From positions 92,097 through 156,096 of the forward strand of contig NZ_JAHXYW010000013.1 in the NCBI RefSeq assembly GCF_019969725.1: a stretch of DNA of 64,000 nucleotides. Reading direction: 5' to 3'. Position 1 is the first letter of the stretch. Every line of letters starts with the position of its first letter. The notes beneath the pieces were generated by a model. The model saw nothing but the letters and a program-made list of their open reading frames with translations, did no database searches and was not told the DNA's origin. Of this stretch, positions 24,695 to 35,540 are shown one piece after another. The position numbers and the translations under genes were made by a program. Source of the DNA: Neobacillus bataviensis (GTDB taxonomy: Bacteria; Bacillota; Bacilli; Bacillales_B; DSM-18226).

Positions 24695-25899
24695 TCAATC
24701 GTGTAGTGGCTGTTTCTTATCATTTTACGTTGGAATTAATGCTTGGAATGCTTTTAGTATTTTTATACTTTATTAATAAAGAAGAGTTACCTCCATTGTT
24801 CTTTTTGTTTCCAATCTGTTTAGGAAGCTTAATCCTTTTTATTATTCTCCTGCATCAATACCAAAATAAAGGAAAATGGATTTATTTTTTAACGGTTTTT
24901 CCATTATTGTTAATGGCTGGCTATCAAACAGGCCAGCCTATTTCTTTATGGATGTTTATTGGTGTGTTAATTTTTTGGCGCGGGATTATCTTATATGATG
25001 ATTTTTCTAGTCGTTCAGACGTTCATATGTTACTCCTGTCATTTTTTATCGGAATGGCTGCTATAATCTACACAGCAATGAGCCACTATATTTATCAAAA
25101 TCAAATTATCATTCTTCTTATTGTTAAGGTTTTTTTAGTGCTTGCTGCTAATTTTTTTAAGAAATGGAATGCTATTCATGGGGATAAAACGAGGTTTGCA
25201 TTATATTATATAAAAATTCTCGCCGGGCTTTCTTTAGTAGGGCTTATATTTACTTTTTTACTGAAATATATCCAAAAAGCTTACTTTGGTATTTTACAAT
25301 TATTCATTTTTGCGTTTAGCAAAATAGCAGAACCTTTGTTAAATATGTTCCAATATCTTTTTAGTTTATATGAAAATAACGAGTATAAACCAAATAGTAA
25401 AGGAACCAAAATCGAGCTTGATTCAGGTAAATATCAGGAACAGACATTTGGTATGACTGAAAATATATTGTATCTCATTCTCATATTAGCTTTACTAGGG
25501 TTTATTATTTATTTCATTTATAAAAAAAAATTAAAATTACAAACTTTTTCAGGAAATCCCTCAAATAAAGTAGAAGTTTCTGAAGGTGTGTTTTCGGGAA
25601 AACTGACATCTTTTCTACGTAAGAAGGAAAAACCGCCAGAGGATAGTATAAGAAAGGAAATATTTGAATTAGAGATATTTGCCCAAAAGCTTCAGTTAGG
25701 AAGATTTCCTTTTGAAAACTTACAGGAATGGTTTAATAGAGTGGGCATAAGAGAATTAAATGAAACAATCGAAATCTATGAGAAAGTCCGATATGGGGGG
25801 CTTTTATCTTCAATGGATGACCAAAACATGATAAAAAAAGATATTCACCTCATAAAGCAGAAACTGAAAGAAATCCATAAAAATAGGAAGAAAGCATAA
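24691..25899 (+). CDS. Polytopic membrane protein, YebA-like but without a transglutaminase domain
   Basis: 402 residues. Six or more helices occupy about 1-230 and one more (ENILYLILILALLGFIIYFIYK) is near 255-277. The C-terminal 120 residues (IFELEIFAQKLQLGRFPFENLQEW...YEKVRYGG) resemble the DUF4129 tail of YebA-type proteins. Those proteins normally carry an extracellular transglutaminase core between the helices with Cys-His-Asp; here the loop between the last two membrane parts is only about 40 residues and has no Cys. The pairing with moxR-DUF58 is standard. Confidence 0.75.
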   Translation: MINRVVAVSYHFTLELMLGMLLVFLYFINKEELPPLFFLFPICLGSLILFIILLHQYQNKGKWIYFLTVFPLLLMAGYQTGQPISLWMFIGVLIFWRGIILYDDFSSRSDVHMLLLSFFIGMAAIIYTAMSHYIYQNQIIILLIVKVFLVLAANFFKKWNAIHGDKTRFALYYIKILAGLSLVGLIFTFLLKYIQKAYFGILQLFIFAFSKIAEPLLNMFQYLFSLYENNEYKPNSKGTKIELDSGKYQEQTFGMTENILYLILILALLGFIIYFIYKKKLKLQTFSGNPSNKVEVSEGVFSGKLTSFLRKKEKPPEDSIRKEIFELEIFAQKLQLGRFPFENLQEWFNRVGIRELNETIEIYEKVRYGGLLSSMDDQNMIKKDIHLIKQKLKEIHKNRKKA

Positions 25900-25941
25900 T
25901 AAAGAGCCGAAGCAATATCAGAATATATTACCTGCTTCTGT

Positions 25942-25967
25942 TATAATATTTAGTGAATGCGCTTTCT
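25942..25967 (+). promoter_or_regulatory. -10 element and overlapping cre-like site of glpK
   Basis: TATAAT at 25942-25947 is followed by TGAATGCGCTTTCT (25954-25967), which matches the CcpA consensus at 10 of 12 informative positions and would cover the transcription start. No good -35 is visible. Catabolite repression of glycerol use is well known in Bacilli, so the fit is plausible. Confidence 0.5.
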
Positions 25968-25981
25968 AGGGGGAAATATAA

Positions 25982-27472
<1,491 letters not shown>

Positions 27473-27480
27473 AACTCATG

Positions 27481-27537
27481 GAGACCACAAAAAACCTATC
27501 CTTAAAGGTAATGGTTTTTGGGGTCTCTTTTTATTTC
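27481..27537 (+). terminator. Large hairpin terminator between glpK and glpD
   Basis: GAGACC-A-CAAAAA-A-CC pairs with GG-T-TTTTG-G-GGTCTC, with an inner CCTTAAAGG hairpin, then TTTTTATTT. It is long and interrupted. It could simply end glpK, or be a target of GlpP-type antitermination ahead of glpD. Confidence 0.75.
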
Positions 27538-27593
27538 ACCTTAAAGCCTTGTTGCATATTTAATAATATGGCTCTTTTTAGGGGGGATTTCAA

Positions 27594-29291
27594 ATGAAAT
27601 TTTCAAACTTATTTCGTAACGGAATTGTTAACAAGCTAAAAAACGACCAATTTGACGTTTTAATTATCGGCGGCGGAATCACAGGTGCTGGTATTGCCTT
27701 TGATGCTGCAGTCCGCGGGATGAGTACAGCACTTGTTGAAATGCAGGATTTTGCGGCTGGGACTTCAAGCAGATCGACTAAATTAGTCCATGGCGGACTG
27801 CGTTATTTAAAACAGTTCGAAGTGAAAATGGTCGCCGAGGTTGGAAAAGAGAGGGCTATTCTTTTTGAAAATGGACCGCACGTAACAACACCGGAGTGGA
27901 TGCTGCTTCCAATGCACACAGGAGGAACCTTCGGTAAATTTAGCACTTCAATTGGGTTATGGATATATGACTTTTTGGCCGGTGTAAAGAAATCCGAACG
28001 GCGCACAATGCTATCCAAAGAAGAGACGTTAGCAAAGGAACCTCTAGTGAAAAAAGATGGTTTATTAGGAGCGGGCTATTATGTGGAATACCGGACAGAT
28101 GATGCCCGTTTAACGATTGAAGTCATGAAGGCGGCTGTCGAAAAAGGAGCAATCGCATTAAATTATACTAAAGCCAAAAAACTTATTTACGAAAATGGCA
28201 GAGTGGTTGGTATTCTTGCCGAAGATCAGTTAACGGGAGAAAACTATGAGGTGCGTGCGAAAAAAATTGTTAATGCCGCAGGCCCGTGGGTTGATACGAT
28301 TCGTGAGTTGGACAAATCAAAAAAAGGAAAAACTCTGCAGCTATCAAAAGGGGTCCATTTAGTCATCGACCAATCCCGATTTCCTTTGAAGCAAGCCATT
28401 TATTTTGATACTCCAGATAGACGTATGGTTTTTGCAATCCCACGGGACCAAAAAACTTATGTAGGAACAACAGATACCTTCTACAATGAAGATGCTGTCA
28501 ATCCTACCATGACAGTTAGTGATAGAAATTATATTATTTGTGCAATCAATTATATGTTCCCCGATGTTCTAATTACGGAAAAAGACATTGAGTCCAGCTG
28601 GGCAGGGGTTCGACCGCTTATTTACGAAGAAGGGAAAGACCCTTCAGAAATTTCCCGGAAGGATGAAATTTGGGAGTCCCATTCGGGTTTAATTACCATT
28701 GCGGGAGGCAAATTAACTGGATATCGAAAAATGGCAGAAACCATTGTTGATTTACTGGCAGAAAAATTTCGAATTGAAGAAAATCGAAGCTTTCCTTCAT
28801 CACAAACGAAATATTTACCGATTTCAGGCGGTAATGTAGGGGGGACAAAGAAATTTGCTGAATTTGTAAGTAATCAGATTAACAAGGGAGAAGAAGCTGG
28901 ATTAACTCATAAGGAAGCAGAACAGTTAGCAAAAATGTACGGCTCAAACATAAGTTCTATTTATGAACTTTTAAAAAAGAACAAGGAAGATTTATTGAAA
29001 TATAAACTCCCAATAGATATTTTTGCCAAATTGGTTTATGCAATTGAGGACGAGATGGCAGCAACACCAATTGATTTTTTTAATCGTAGAAGCAGCGCAA
29101 TTTTATTTAATATTAGATTAGTCGAAATGTGGAAAAACCAAGTAATTGACTATATGGCAGACAAATTTTCCTGGACAGAAGACCAAAAGAAAAAATATCA
29201 AATCTCTTTAGATGATTCATTAAGAAATACCGTTATTCCTGTTGACGAGCAAGAAGAATATCCACATGCAGTAAATGGAAATAAATTATGA
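27594..29291 (+). CDS. glpD: Aerobic glycerol-3-phosphate dehydrogenase GlpD
   Basis: FAD-dependent, membrane-associated dehydrogenase of 565 residues that oxidises glycerol-3-phosphate to DHAP and passes electrons to the quinone pool. The FAD motif is [20 protein letters not shown], followed by [17 protein letters not shown], and the C-terminal DUF-type domain is present to full length. RBS AGGGGGGAT before ATG 27594. It lies 121 bases after glpK, separated by a large hairpin; I see no convincing separate promoter. Confidence 0.97.
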   Translation: MKFSNLFRNGIVNKLKNDQFDVLIIGGGITGAGIAFDAAVRGMSTALVEMQDFAAGTSSRSTKLVHGGLRYLKQFEVKMVAEVGKERAILFENGPHVTTPEWMLLPMHTGGTFGKFSTSIGLWIYDFLAGVKKSERRTMLSKEETLAKEPLVKKDGLLGAGYYVEYRTDDARLTIEVMKAAVEKGAIALNYTKAKKLIYENGRVVGILAEDQLTGENYEVRAKKIVNAAGPWVDTIRELDKSKKGKTLQLSKGVHLVIDQSRFPLKQAIYFDTPDRRMVFAIPRDQKTYVGTTDTFYNEDAVNPTMTVSDRNYIICAINYMFPDVLITEKDIESSWAGVRPLIYEEGKDPSEISRKDEIWESHSGLITIAGGKLTGYRKMAETIVDLLAEKFRIEENRSFPSSQTKYLPISGGNVGGTKKFAEFVSNQINKGEEAGLTHKEAEQLAKMYGSNISSIYELLKKNKEDLLKYKLPIDIFAKLVYAIEDEMAATPIDFFNRRSSAILFNIRLVEMWKNQVIDYMADKFSWTEDQKKKYQISLDDSLRNTVIPVDEQEEYPHAVNGNKL

Positions 29292-29292
29292 G

Positions 29293-29317
29293 AGCTGTCT
29301 AGAAAGACAGCTTTTTA
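29293..29317 (+). terminator. Terminator of glpD
   Basis: AGCTGTCT-AGAA-AGACAGCT followed by TTTTT. The next 280 bases to ptsH are AT-rich; I see no gene there and no promoter I would commit to. Confidence 0.85.
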
Positions 29318-29596
29318 TGTCTATTTTATGAAATTTGTAAAAAAAAATAAATTGTCATTTTTTAATGCGCTTACATTTTAGTTTATAAGTTGTCTGTAGT
29401 GTTTGAACATGTTATTCTAGCAATTGTATTAATATTTATTAACTATAAATGAGGCTTAAAGCTTACATACTTAAGTTCCTTTTAGGGGAAAATATTACAG
29501 GTCTATTTGTAAGAAAAATGACTAAAAGGATTATATTGTAAAGGCTATCATAAGCATCATTTTACTACATTTAAACTAAAAGGAGTTTGATATTAA

Positions 29597-29863
29597 ATGG
29601 CAGAAAAACAATTTAAGGTAACAGCAGAAACAGGAATTCATGCAAGACCGGCAACACTTTTAGTGCAAACTGCAAGCAGATTTGATTCAGAAATCAATTT
29701 AGAATACAAAGGCAAAACTGTTAATTTAAAATCTATTATGGGCGTTATGTCCTTAGGAATTGGTCAAGGGTCAGACATTAAAATTTCAGCAGAGGGCTCA
29801 GACGCTGCAGATGCTCTAAATAGCCTTGAAGAAACATTGAAAAAAGAAGGATTGGCTGAATAA
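29597..29863 (+). CDS. ptsH: Phosphocarrier protein HPr
   Basis: 88-residue PTS phosphocarrier. His15 (in [10 protein letters not shown]) is the EI phosphorylation site and Ser46 (in [12 protein letters not shown]) is the HPr kinase/phosphorylase site, so it can act both in sugar uptake and as the CcpA co-repressor. AAAGGAGTTTG precedes the ATG. Its TAA overlaps the ptsI ATG by one base. ptsG, which precedes ptsH in B. subtilis, is replaced here by glpD. Confidence 0.98.
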   Translation: MAEKQFKVTAETGIHARPATLLVQTASRFDSEINLEYKGKTVNLKSIMGVMSLGIGQGSDIKISAEGSDAADALNSLEETLKKEGLAE

Positions 29864-31575
29864 TGACTTTTTTAAATGGAATTGCAGCATCAAACGGTAT
29901 TGCAATTGCAAAAGCATACCGACTGGTTGAACCGGATTTAAATTTTGAGAATAAAACAATTGACGATCCTTCCGCTGAGGTTGAACGATTCCGTCAGGCT
30001 ATGTCTAAATCTAAGTCTGAACTAGAAGCAATTCGGGACCGGGCAAAGGTAGACCTTGGTGAAGATAAAGCCGCAATCTTTGAAGCGCATTTACTTGTCC
30101 TAAGTGATCCTGAGCTTAATGCACCAATCGAGGATAAAATTCAGTCTGAAAAAGTAAATGCAGAGTCTGCTCTTAAAGAAACGGCAGATATGTTCGTTAC
30201 GATGTTTGAACAAATGGATAATGAATACATGAAGGAACGTGCTGCTGATATCCGGGACGTAACAAAACGTGTATTGGCGCATTTACTAGGTGTTCAATTG
30301 GTGAATCCGAGCATGATTGCCGAAGAAGTAATCATTGTCGCAGAAGATTTAACACCGTCTGATACAGCACAATTGAATCGACAATTTGTCAAAGGTTTTA
30401 CAACTAATATTGGCGGCCGTACATCCCATTCCGCGATTATGGCTCGGTCGATGGAAATTCCTGCTGTTGTTGGTACAAAAACTGCTACTGAGGAAATTAA
30501 TAATGGCGACTTAGTTATTGTCGATGGACTCAAAGGGGAAGTACATATTAACCCAACACCTGAGCTTGTTGCTGAATACCGAAAAACACATGAGGATTAT
30601 GAAGTTCAAAAAGCGGAATGGGCCAAACTTGTCAATGAGCCGACCGTTTCTGCTGATGACCAGCACGTTGAACTCGCTGCAAATATCGGAACTCCAAATG
30701 ATTTAAAAGGAGTAATTGAAAATGGCGGCGAAGGTGTAGGATTATACAGAACCGAATTCCTTTACATGGGCAGGGAGCAGCTTCCAACAGAGGAAGAGCA
30801 GTTTGAAGCGTATAAAGCTGTTTTAGAAGGTATGGCAGGAAAACCTGTGGTTGTTCGAACCTTAGATATCGGCGGGGATAAAGAACTGCCTTATTTAGAG
30901 TTACCAAAGGAAATGAATCCTTTCTTAGGCTTCCGTGCGATTCGTTTATGTTTGGAGGAACAAGGGATTTTCCGTACCCAGCTTCGAGCTCTTTTAAGAG
31001 CAAGCAGCTTTGGAAACCTGAAGATTATGTTCCCAATGATTGCTACATTGGATGAATTCCGTGAAGCAAAGGCAATTCTTGAAGATGAGAAACAAAAGCT
31101 TCTTTCTGAAGGTCAAAAAGTAGCAGATAAGATTGAGCTTGGGATTATGGTAGAGATTCCATCTACTGCAGTACTAGCTGATCAATTTGCAAAGGAAGTT
31201 GACTTCTTCAGTATCGGAACAAACGATTTAATTCAATATACGATGGCTGCAGACCGCATGAACCAACGGGTTTCATACCTATATCAGCCCTATAGCCCAT
31301 CAATTTTACGTTTAGTAAAAATGGTCATTGATGCAGCGCATGCTGAAGGAAAATGGGCAGGTATGTGCGGCGAAATGGCAGGCGACGAAACAGCAATACC
31401 TGTTCTATTAGGCCTTGGTCTTGATGAATTCTCAATGAGTGCAACCTCCATATTAAAGGCTCGCTCTCTCATTAAGAATTTAAAGAAAACTGACATGGAA
31501 AAGCTTGCAAGTGAAGTTTTAAACATGCAAACAACCAGTCAGGTAATTGATGCTGTAAATGCGGCAACAAAATAA
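29863..31575 (+). CDS. ptsI: PTS enzyme I
   Basis: Phosphoenolpyruvate-protein phosphotransferase of 570 residues, first enzyme of the PTS. The phosphorylated His189 is in [16 protein letters not shown]-binding residues are in RTEFLYMGR and IFPMIA-type segments, and MCGEMAGDE contains the C-terminal active-site Cys. Translationally coupled to ptsH. A strong terminator follows. Confidence 0.98.
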   Translation: MTFLNGIAASNGIAIAKAYRLVEPDLNFENKTIDDPSAEVERFRQAMSKSKSELEAIRDRAKVDLGEDKAAIFEAHLLVLSDPELNAPIEDKIQSEKVNAESALKETADMFVTMFEQMDNEYMKERAADIRDVTKRVLAHLLGVQLVNPSMIAEEVIIVAEDLTPSDTAQLNRQFVKGFTTNIGGRTSHSAIMARSMEIPAVVGTKTATEEINNGDLVIVDGLKGEVHINPTPELVAEYRKTHEDYEVQKAEWAKLVNEPTVSADDQHVELAANIGTPNDLKGVIENGGEGVGLYRTEFLYMGREQLPTEEEQFEAYKAVLEGMAGKPVVVRTLDIGGDKELPYLELPKEMNPFLGFRAIRLCLEEQGIFRTQLRALLRASSFGNLKIMFPMIATLDEFREAKAILEDEKQKLLSEGQKVADKIELGIMVEIPSTAVLADQFAKEVDFFSIGTNDLIQYTMAADRMNQRVSYLYQPYSPSILRLVKMVIDAAHAEGKWAGMCGEMAGDETAIPVLLGLGLDEFSMSATSILKARSLIKNLKKTDMEKLASEVLNMQTTSQVIDAVNAATK

Positions 31576-31582
31576 TAAACAC

Positions 31583-31615
31583 AAAAAAAACCGACTTTAA
31601 ATAGTCGGTTTTTTT
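31583..31615 (+). terminator. Terminator of ptsHI
   Basis: AAAACCGACT-TTAAAT-AGTCGGTTTT with flanking A and T runs. Confidence 0.9.
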
Positions 31616-31620
31616 GGTTA

Positions 31621-31681
31621 TGTTAAAGGGCATTTTTGATTTTTACACTGTTGATTGGAGCGGAAGGCGCGAAGATTAACA
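31621..31681. repeat. Internally deleted 61-bp copy of the 174-bp dispersed repeat
   Basis: It begins TGTTAAAGGGCA, continues through GATTGGAGCGGAAGGCGCGAAGA like the copy at 7058, and then jumps directly to TTAACAGA, the last bases of the full element. About 112 bp of the GC-rich core and most of the right inverted repeat are missing. As in the full copy, the element lies a few bases after the T run of a terminator. Confidence 0.85.
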
Positions 31682-31747
31682 GACCCTTTTTTGTGTAAAT
31701 TTTACTACTCTTTTATTCATATTATTATGTCGATTTTGTGAAATATT

Positions 31748-31756
31748 TGGTATAAT
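31748..31756 (+). promoter_or_regulatory. Extended -10 promoter of the 48-aa gene
   Basis: TGGTATAAT, an extended -10 element (TGN-TATAAT), about 90 bases before the start of the 48-aa gene. No -35 at the expected distance. Confidence 0.5.
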
Positions 31757-31844
31757 AATAGTCAGAAAGGCCTGAATTACATAAGTAAATAACTAAAAAG
31801 TGCAAATGCTAAAAAGTGAGGAATTAGTGGAGGTGAAAGGAATT

Positions 31845-31991
31845 ATGGAACAAAAACCTGTACATTATGATGGCAGTTCTCTAACAAGTCAGGCAGCAAA
31901 TGAGTCAGTGGTAAATGAACCATTCCTAATGACTGATGAAATGAGAAAAAGCATTGGTCGCAATCCTTATTCACTAGATACAAACGAATAA
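31845..31991 (+). CDS. Small 48-aa acidic protein
   Basis: MEQKPVHYDGSSLTSQAANE is the N-terminus, ending GRNPYSLDTNE; hydrophilic, no Cys, no membrane segment. GGAGGTG (31830-31836) before ATG 31845 is a strong RBS; the frame extends back to 31800 without one. It has a candidate promoter and its own terminator. I do not recognise a family. Confidence 0.65.
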   Translation: MEQKPVHYDGSSLTSQAANESVVNEPFLMTDEMRKSIGRNPYSLDTNE

Positions 31992-32003
31992 TAAAAGAGT
32001 AGT

Positions 32004-32037
32004 AAAAGGATTTGTCAAAGTGGCAAATCCTTTTTGT
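32004..32037 (+). terminator. Terminator of the 48-aa gene
   Basis: AAAAGGATTTG pairs with CAAATCCTTTT, followed by a T run. Confidence 0.85.
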
Positions 32038-32101
32038 TTATTTTAGGGCTTTTTGACTAAAACTAAAATGTCATATATCTGCAAAAAGAAAGGTGATTAA
32101 A

Positions 32102-32737
32102 ATGGCACAGGTTTTATACATTACAGCCCATCCTCATAATGAAACAATGTCGTATAGTATGGCAGTAGGAAAAGCATTTATTGAGAGCTACAAGCAGGTT
32201 AATCCAAACGATGAGGTTATTCATTTAGATCTATACAATGAAAACATCCCTCATATTGATGCGGATGTATTTAGTGGATGGGGAAAGCTTCGCTCGGGCC
32301 AAGCGTTTGATGAGCTGACAGCTGAAGAAAAGTCGAAGGTAGGACGTCTTGGTGAGTTAAGTGAACAGTTTGTGGCAGCTGATAAATATGTGTTTGTCAC
32401 ACCATTATGGAACTTTTCTTTTCCTCCTGTCATGAAAGCCTATTTGGATTCTGTTGCCGTTGCCGGTAAAACCTTTAAATATACTGAAAATGGTCCAATT
32501 GGTTTGCTGACAGATAAAAAAGCCTTGCATATACAAGCACGTGGTGGATTTTATTCTGAGGGGCCAGCAGCCCAAATGGAAATGGGACACCGTTATATTA
32601 GTGTGATGATGAGCTTTTTTGGGGTTCCAACCCTTGAGGGGCTTTTTGTCGAAGGTCATAATGCGATGCCTGATAAAGCCCAAGAAATCAAAGAAAATGC
32701 AATAGCACGCGCAAAAGATTTTGCACATACCTTTTAA
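32102..32737 (+). CDS. FMN-dependent NADH-azoreductase
   Basis: Flavodoxin-fold quinone/azo reductase of 211 residues. The N-terminal phosphate loop [12 protein letters not shown] and the FMN-binding [19 protein letters not shown] are typical of the AzoR/AcpD family; [10 protein letters not shown] is the later flavin segment. It reduces quinones by two electrons at NADH cost. AAAGGTGATT precedes ATG 32102. In B. subtilis azoreductase 2 is under MhqR, which is encoded at 15309, but no operator evidence was found here. Confidence 0.9.
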   Translation: MAQVLYITAHPHNETMSYSMAVGKAFIESYKQVNPNDEVIHLDLYNENIPHIDADVFSGWGKLRSGQAFDELTAEEKSKVGRLGELSEQFVAADKYVFVTPLWNFSFPPVMKAYLDSVAVAGKTFKYTENGPIGLLTDKKALHIQARGGFYSEGPAAQMEMGHRYISVMMSFFGVPTLEGLFVEGHNAMPDKAQEIKENAIARAKDFAHTF

Positions 32738-32740
32738 AAT

Positions 32741-32771
32741 GAGGCAGATTATCTGCCTCTTAATTTTTTTG
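32741..32771 (+). terminator. Terminator of the azoreductase gene
   Basis: GAGGCAGAT-T-ATCTGCCTC followed by TTAATTTTTTTG. Confidence 0.8.
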
Positions 32772-32849
32772 TCAAATTTCATTACCAACTTTTTCTACTT
32801 AATTTTTGTATAATAGAAATAGAATTTGAAGAAGGAGATGGACGAGAAA

Positions 32850-33635
32850 ATGGAATTGAACTTAAATGGTAAAACAGCGCTAATCGCAGCATCAAGTCAG
32901 GGATTAGGGTTTGCAATTGCGGAGCGGCTTGTAAGAGAAGGGGCCAATGTGATGATTTCCGGCCGGGAAGATGAAAAACTAAAACAAAAAGCTTATGAAC
33001 TAGAATCTATTGGAACTGGAAAAGTCGCCTATCAAAAAGCTGATATTACTAAACCTGCTGACCTTAAGCAGCTTGTATCAGTAACCGCAGAAACCTTTGG
33101 CGGAATAAATATACTTGTAAATAATGCTGGCGGACCTCCAGCTGGTTCTTTTGAGGAATTAACCGATGAAGCATGGCAAGCAGCATTTGAATTAAATCTG
33201 TTATCCTATGTGAGAATGATCCGCGAAGTTTTACCATATTTAAAACAACAGGGAGGGAAAATTCTTAATATTGCTTCCTCTTCGATAAAGGAACCAATAC
33301 CAGGATTAATACTTTCAAACACTTTTAGGACAGGGATTATTGGACTTTCAAAAACGCTTGCATCTGAGCTTGCTCCCTATGATATTCTTATTAACACAAT
33401 TGCGCCCGGCCGAATTGCGACTGACCGTGTAAAGCACCTTGACCAAGTAAACGCAGACAAGCTGGGATTGGACCGGGAAACCGTTGAATTACAGGTTAAA
33501 GCGGGGATTCCTTTGAAAAGATATGGAACACCTGAAGAATTTGCCAATGTGGCTGCCTTCCTGCTGTCAGACGCAAATTCCTATATGACAGGCAGTTCAT
33601 TTATTGTCGACGGCGGCATGATAAAAGCAATTTAA
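32850..33635 (+). CDS. SDR-family protein lacking the usual catalytic Tyr/Lys
   Basis: Short-chain dehydrogenase/reductase-fold protein of 261 residues. The cofactor loop is AASSQGLGFAIAERL rather than TGxxxGxG, NNAGG is present, and the Ser site is NIASSSIKEP. At the YxxxK site the sequence is LILSNTFRTGIIGLSKTL, so Tyr and Lys appear replaced by Ser and Arg. This fits the FabG-like SDR subgroup described as lacking a perfect catalytic tetrad. The enzymatic activity is therefore uncertain. I chose ATG 32850 because GAAGGAG at 32831-32837 abuts the ATG at 32838. Confidence 0.82.
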   Translation: MELNLNGKTALIAASSQGLGFAIAERLVREGANVMISGREDEKLKQKAYELESIGTGKVAYQKADITKPADLKQLVSVTAETFGGINILVNNAGGPPAGSFEELTDEAWQAAFELNLLSYVRMIREVLPYLKQQGGKILNIASSSIKEPIPGLILSNTFRTGIIGLSKTLASELAPYDILINTIAPGRIATDRVKHLDQVNADKLGLDRETVELQVKAGIPLKRYGTPEEFANVAAFLLSDANSYMTGSSFIVDGGMIKAI

Positions 33636-33725
33636 CAGAAGAAGATTAGTTTCCTTAATTAACCTTTCTTTACGTTTATTACCACTTATTTTTGGTTATG
33701 GTAAAAATATAAAGGAGTGTTACAG

Positions 33726-34199
33726 ATGCGCAGGAATTCTCGAAGGTTAGTCGTTTTGGTTATAGGAATTTTTTGTTCATTTCTACTAAGCGGTTGTGGA
33801 ATTTTATTTTCTAATGAACTAATCGTCAATCGTTATGCGGATGCGCTGCTAACGAAAAATAATGAACTACAATTTCGTTTCAGGATTAACAATGAAATCC
33901 TTGAAGCTCACCAATTATATAAGGTAAAAGTAACCATTCACGATGACAAATTAGCTGCTGCAATCGGAAAAAGGGAAATCATCTATGGTGAAGACCAAGT
34001 ACTAAATGGAGAATATTTAGAAGTAAAAGGCAAAAGTGAAAAATATATTTTTATGGATCCCATACCATTACAACAGGATTTACATATTGAAGAACTTAAA
34101 AATATGATTGAACAAAATAACGCCGTTTCAATTGAGGTATTCAACGATAAGGAAGTATTTGGCAGGGTTTACTTGACAAATTTTTCATCAGAATTGTAA
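33726..34199 (+). CDS. Putative lipoprotein of unknown function
   Basis: 157 residues. Basic N-terminus MRRNSRRL, hydrophobic stretch VVLVIGIFCSFLLSG and lipobox LLSGC with Cys at about 23, so it should be lipid-anchored outside the membrane. The mature part looks like a beta-rich domain (RFRINNEILEAHQLYKVKVT). No family recognised. AAAGGAGTG precedes ATG 33726. Confidence 0.78.
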   Translation: MRRNSRRLVVLVIGIFCSFLLSGCGILFSNELIVNRYADALLTKNNELQFRFRINNEILEAHQLYKVKVTIHDDKLAAAIGKREIIYGEDQVLNGEYLEVKGKSEKYIFMDPIPLQQDLHIEELKNMIEQNNAVSIEVFNDKEVFGRVYLTNFSSEL

Positions 34200-34267
34200 A
34201 AGAATAATGAGTTTTTTTCAATTTATTGGACAACATTAATATGTGCATAAATTTGGAGATGGAGCAC

Positions 34268-34306
34268 AAAGGACCGGAACGACTGAGACGTTTCGGCCTT
34301 TTTTTG
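34268..34306 (+). terminator. Terminator of the lipoprotein gene
   Basis: AAAGGACCGGAACG pairs imperfectly with CGTTTCGGCCTTT, followed by TTTTTG. Confidence 0.75.
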
Positions 34307-34356
34307 TAAATTCCCCCAAAAATAATAGGATAGTGCTAAAATAAAGGAAAATAAAA

Positions 34357-35253
34357 ATGAGAGGAACGATCAGTTTGCTGACTCCAGAAAATACGGTTAT
34401 TGGTTTTATTGGAACAGGTGTCATGGGTAAAAGCATGGCCGGACATTTATTAAAGGCTGGATACCCTTTATTGGTATTTTCCAGGACCAAAGAAAAAGCA
34501 GCAGAATTATTAGAGAATGGAGCTGTATGGTCTGATTCACCAAAGGAAATGGCGGAAAAGGCATCAGTTATTTTTACGATGGTAGGTTACCCAACAGATG
34601 TAGAAGAAATATATCTTGGTGAAGATGGTTTAATTAGACATGGCCAGCCCGGAAGCTATTTCATTGATATGACCACCTCTGCACCGTCTCTTGCTGTTAA
34701 AATTTATAAAGAGGCTAAGAATCATAAGATACATACGATTGACGCCCCTGTCTCCGGTGGGGATGTAGGAGCTAGGGAAGCAAAGCTTTCCATTATGGCT
34801 GGCGGCGAAAAAGAAGCTTTTGAAGCGGTCCGCCCCTTACTTGAGCATCTGGGAACCAATATAGTTTATCAAGGAAATCCAGGCGCAGGGCAGCACACAA
34901 AAATGGCAAATCAAATTGCCATTGCGTCAAATATGATTGGGGTGTGTGAAGCCATTATTTATGCTGAAAAAGCGGGATTAAATCCGGAGAATGTGTTAAA
35001 AAGTATAACAACTGGGGCAGCTGGCAGCTGGTCATTAAGCAATCTTGCTCCAAGAATGCTACAAGGGAATTTTGAACCTGGTTTTTACATTAAGCATTTT
35101 ATTAAAGATATGAAAATTGCCTTGGATGAAGCTGAACAAATGGGAATGGAAGTACCAGGGCTAGCACTAGCCAAATCACTTTATGATCAATTGGCGGAAA
35201 AAGGTGAAGAGAATAGAGGAACCCAGGCACTCTATAAATATTGGAAAAACTAG
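34357..35253 (+). CDS. ykwC: 3-hydroxyisobutyrate dehydrogenase family oxidoreductase (YkwC-like)
   Basis: Beta-hydroxyacid dehydrogenase of up to 298 residues. Rossmann motif GFIGTGVMGKSMAGHLL, substrate site DAPVSGGDVGA and catalytic lysine in GAGQHTKMANQ. The block TTGAAGSWSLSNLAPRMLQG matches YkwC of B. subtilis closely from memory. The physiological substrate is not established. Start ATG 34357 has AAAGG upstream; a TTG at 34375 with GAGAGGA is an alternative that would agree better with the 288-residue B. subtilis protein. Confidence 0.9.
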   Translation: MRGTISLLTPENTVIGFIGTGVMGKSMAGHLLKAGYPLLVFSRTKEKAAELLENGAVWSDSPKEMAEKASVIFTMVGYPTDVEEIYLGEDGLIRHGQPGSYFIDMTTSAPSLAVKIYKEAKNHKIHTIDAPVSGGDVGAREAKLSIMAGGEKEAFEAVRPLLEHLGTNIVYQGNPGAGQHTKMANQIAIASNMIGVCEAIIYAEKAGLNPENVLKSITTGAAGSWSLSNLAPRMLQGNFEPGFYIKHFIKDMKIALDEAEQMGMEVPGLALAKSLYDQLAEKGEENRGTQALYKYWKN

Positions 35254-35316
35254 TTAGAATAAATTCCTCCTGTCTTCAAAAAACTATAATAGAAAAGTTG
35301 ATGGGAGGTATTTTTT

Positions 35317-35496
35317 ATGGCTAAAAGGACAAAAAAGCATAATGCCGATCAAAAAAACAAGAAGGGTTTTGATTCTTCAAAGTTAAATGAAGAATTTGCT
35401 CATGAAATCGGTTCTGCAGCTACAAATAAAATTCATAAGGATAAGGCTAAAAAAGAAAAAGCACCTAAAAACAACGGGAAATATCAAGGTCAATAA
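35317..35496 (+). CDS. Small 59-aa lysine-rich protein
   Basis: Begins MAKRTKKHNADQKNKKGF, has a central LNEEFAHEIGSAATNKIH and ends in a Lys/Asn/Gly tail. Strongly basic and hydrophilic. GGGAGGT before ATG 35317 is a strong RBS, and a terminator follows. The central FAHEIG is faintly reminiscent of the EIAxEFG of small acid-soluble spore proteins, but the match is too weak to name it. Could be a nucleic-acid-binding or spore protein; unknown. Confidence 0.7.
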   Translation: MAKRTKKHNADQKNKKGFDSSKLNEEFAHEIGSAATNKIHKDKAKKEKAPKNNGKYQGQ

Positions 35497-35498
35497 AA

Positions 35499-35540
35499 AA
35501 ACGAAACCCTCACCTTCAATATGGTGAGGGTTTCGTTTAT
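35499..35540. terminator. Bidirectional terminator between the 59-aa gene and patA
   Basis: AAACGAAACCCTCACC pairs with GGTGAGGGTTTCGTTT (35499-35514 with 35523-35538). A and T runs flank it, and the patA stop lies inside its right arm. Confidence 0.9.

Noticed and set aside
29353..29380. cre-like sequence upstream of ptsH (TTAATGCGCTTACA)
   Set aside because: It has two mismatches at informative positions, lies over 200 bases from the gene, and ptsHI repression by CcpA is not expected.
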